NCBI GenBank assembly: GCA_949297285.1
Contig: CASFRL010000052.1
Location: 1-64,000, forward strand
Reading direction: 5' to 3'
Source of the DNA: an uncultured Bacteroidales bacterium
GTDB lineage: Bacteria; Bacteroidota; Bacteroidia; Bacteroidales; Coprobacteraceae
Length of the DNA stretch: 64,000 nucleotides
The notes under the pieces were generated by a model. That model made no database searches. It saw only the letters and a program-made list of their open reading frames with translations, and was not told the DNA's origin. This document shows, piece by piece, positions 63,644 through 64,000 of this stretch (position 1 is the first letter of the stretch; every line of letters starts with the position of its first letter). Made by a program: the position numbers and the translations under genes.

Positions 63644-64000
63644 ATGGCTGAAAAAGCAGATGTTATTGTAAAAATTATGTTGAATAGTCGGAAAAGGAGA
63701 GGGGTTTATCTTTTTTCGGCAAGCATGTGCCTTATTACCGCATTTTTGTTTTTTCTGTCTGGGTTTTTATACAGACATCATTTCCCGGGATTTCATTTGT
63801 CGATATTGTTTACGATTATAGGGATATTTCTTCTCTGTTTTTCTTTGTGGGCTATATACTGTTTACGGAAAAGCGATTATATAGGCATGATTGTTTCTGA
63901 TGAAGGTGTTACCGATCTTTCTACCGGTTATCGTATCGGTACGGTTCTTTGGACAGATGTAAATAAGATCAAGATTATGGATGATCTTGAGAATTTGCAT
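63644..64000 (+). CDS. Membrane protein, cut by the window end
   Basis: The start ATG 63644 opens a frame with no stop before 64000 (119 codons visible). It begins MAEKADVIVKIMLNSRKRRG, has two hydrophobic helices (about 23-43 and 50-72), and then a soluble part starting KSDYIGMIVSDEGVTDLSTG that looks like the beginning of a PH-like domain, as in other small two-helix membrane proteins. It follows the PII-like gene by 15 bp, so it belongs to the same operon. The rest of the gene lies beyond the window. Confidence 0.8.
   Translation, partial: MAEKADVIVKIMLNSRKRRGVYLFSASMCLITAFLFFLSGFLYRHHFPGFHLSILFTIIGIFLLCFSLWAIYCLRKSDYIGMIVSDEGVTDLSTGYRIGTVLWTDVNKIKIMDDLENLH

Noticed and set aside
1-64000. 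Insertion sequences, prophage, CRISPR arrays, integrons or attachment sites
   Set aside because: No transposase, integrase, cas gene or direct-repeat array was seen. The holin-like gene at 39076 belongs to a stress cassette, not a phage.

Overview
The window is chromosomal DNA from a member of the Bacteroidales, AT-rich at roughly 40% GC by eye. The evidence is a complete Bat aerotolerance operon, a TonB-dependent receptor with an N-terminal carboxypeptidase-regulatory-like domain, a type IX secretion (Por) C-terminal sorting domain, KduI/KduD/DUF4861 genes, and repeated use of the Bacteroidota promoter (TTTG at -33, TAnnTTTG at -7) with mostly no Shine-Dalgarno sequence. The T9SS tail points to a family such as Barnesiellaceae, Tannerellaceae, Porphyromonadaceae or Dysgonomonadaceae; the genus cannot be fixed from the sequence alone. 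I see no insertion sequence, prophage, CRISPR array or integron. This is core chromosome with a few lineage-specific genes.

Layout. 1-1060: tRNA-Cys with its own promoter and terminators, a PEGA-type lipoprotein, and a ~200-nt noncoding RNA on the minus strand that fits Bacteroidales 6S RNA. 1.3-9.2 kb: an orphan PD-(D/E)XK nuclease-like protein, a lipoprotein, a membrane-anchored transglutaminase-like protein, a SecB-like small protein, polyphosphate kinase, and an HU gene overlapping an HU-transmembrane-LysM fusion. 9.3-19.3 kb: the Bat operon (MoxR ATPase, DUF58, a membrane protein, BatA, BatB, BatC, an extra secreted protein built only of two BatD-like domains, BatD, BatE, then a PAP2 phosphatase). 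19.5-25.6 kb: a small HTH protein, a universal stress protein, a cobalamin riboswitch driving a fused T9SS-exported surface protein, a TSUP permease and an ATP-grasp enzyme. 25.6-28.1 kb (minus): Maf, KdsC-like phosphatase, DUF2520 dehydrogenase, nitroreductase. 28.2-38.6 kb: TonB receptor, ComEC, Rpe, a 52-residue small protein whose start lies in a hairpin, an ECF sigma factor, a sugar nucleotidyltransferase and UvrA.

38.8-46.4 kb: a YtxH/holin-like envelope-stress cassette, a lipoprotein, a TPR protein, PrmA, and a LacI regulator next to kduI-kduD-DUF4861, with a clear palindromic operator on the kdu promoter. 46.5-56.8 kb: MtgA, PurU, hisH-A-F-IE, FtsE, LysC, LysA and, on the minus strand, a malic enzyme-phosphotransacetylase fusion. 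57.0-64.0 kb: a TetR regulator heading a tripartite RND efflux operon with a small PII-like protein, and the start of a membrane protein cut by the window end.

The most unusual items are the secreted tandem BatD-domain protein inside the Bat operon; the conserved-looking 52-residue ORF whose AUG is buried in a long hairpin downstream of an ECF sigma factor; the 6S-like RNA whose bubble strand is exactly complementary to its terminator arm; the B12-riboswitch-controlled fusion of two surface modules with a T9SS tail; the orphan nuclease-like gene; and a perfect 12-bp inverted repeat inside the YtxH operon.
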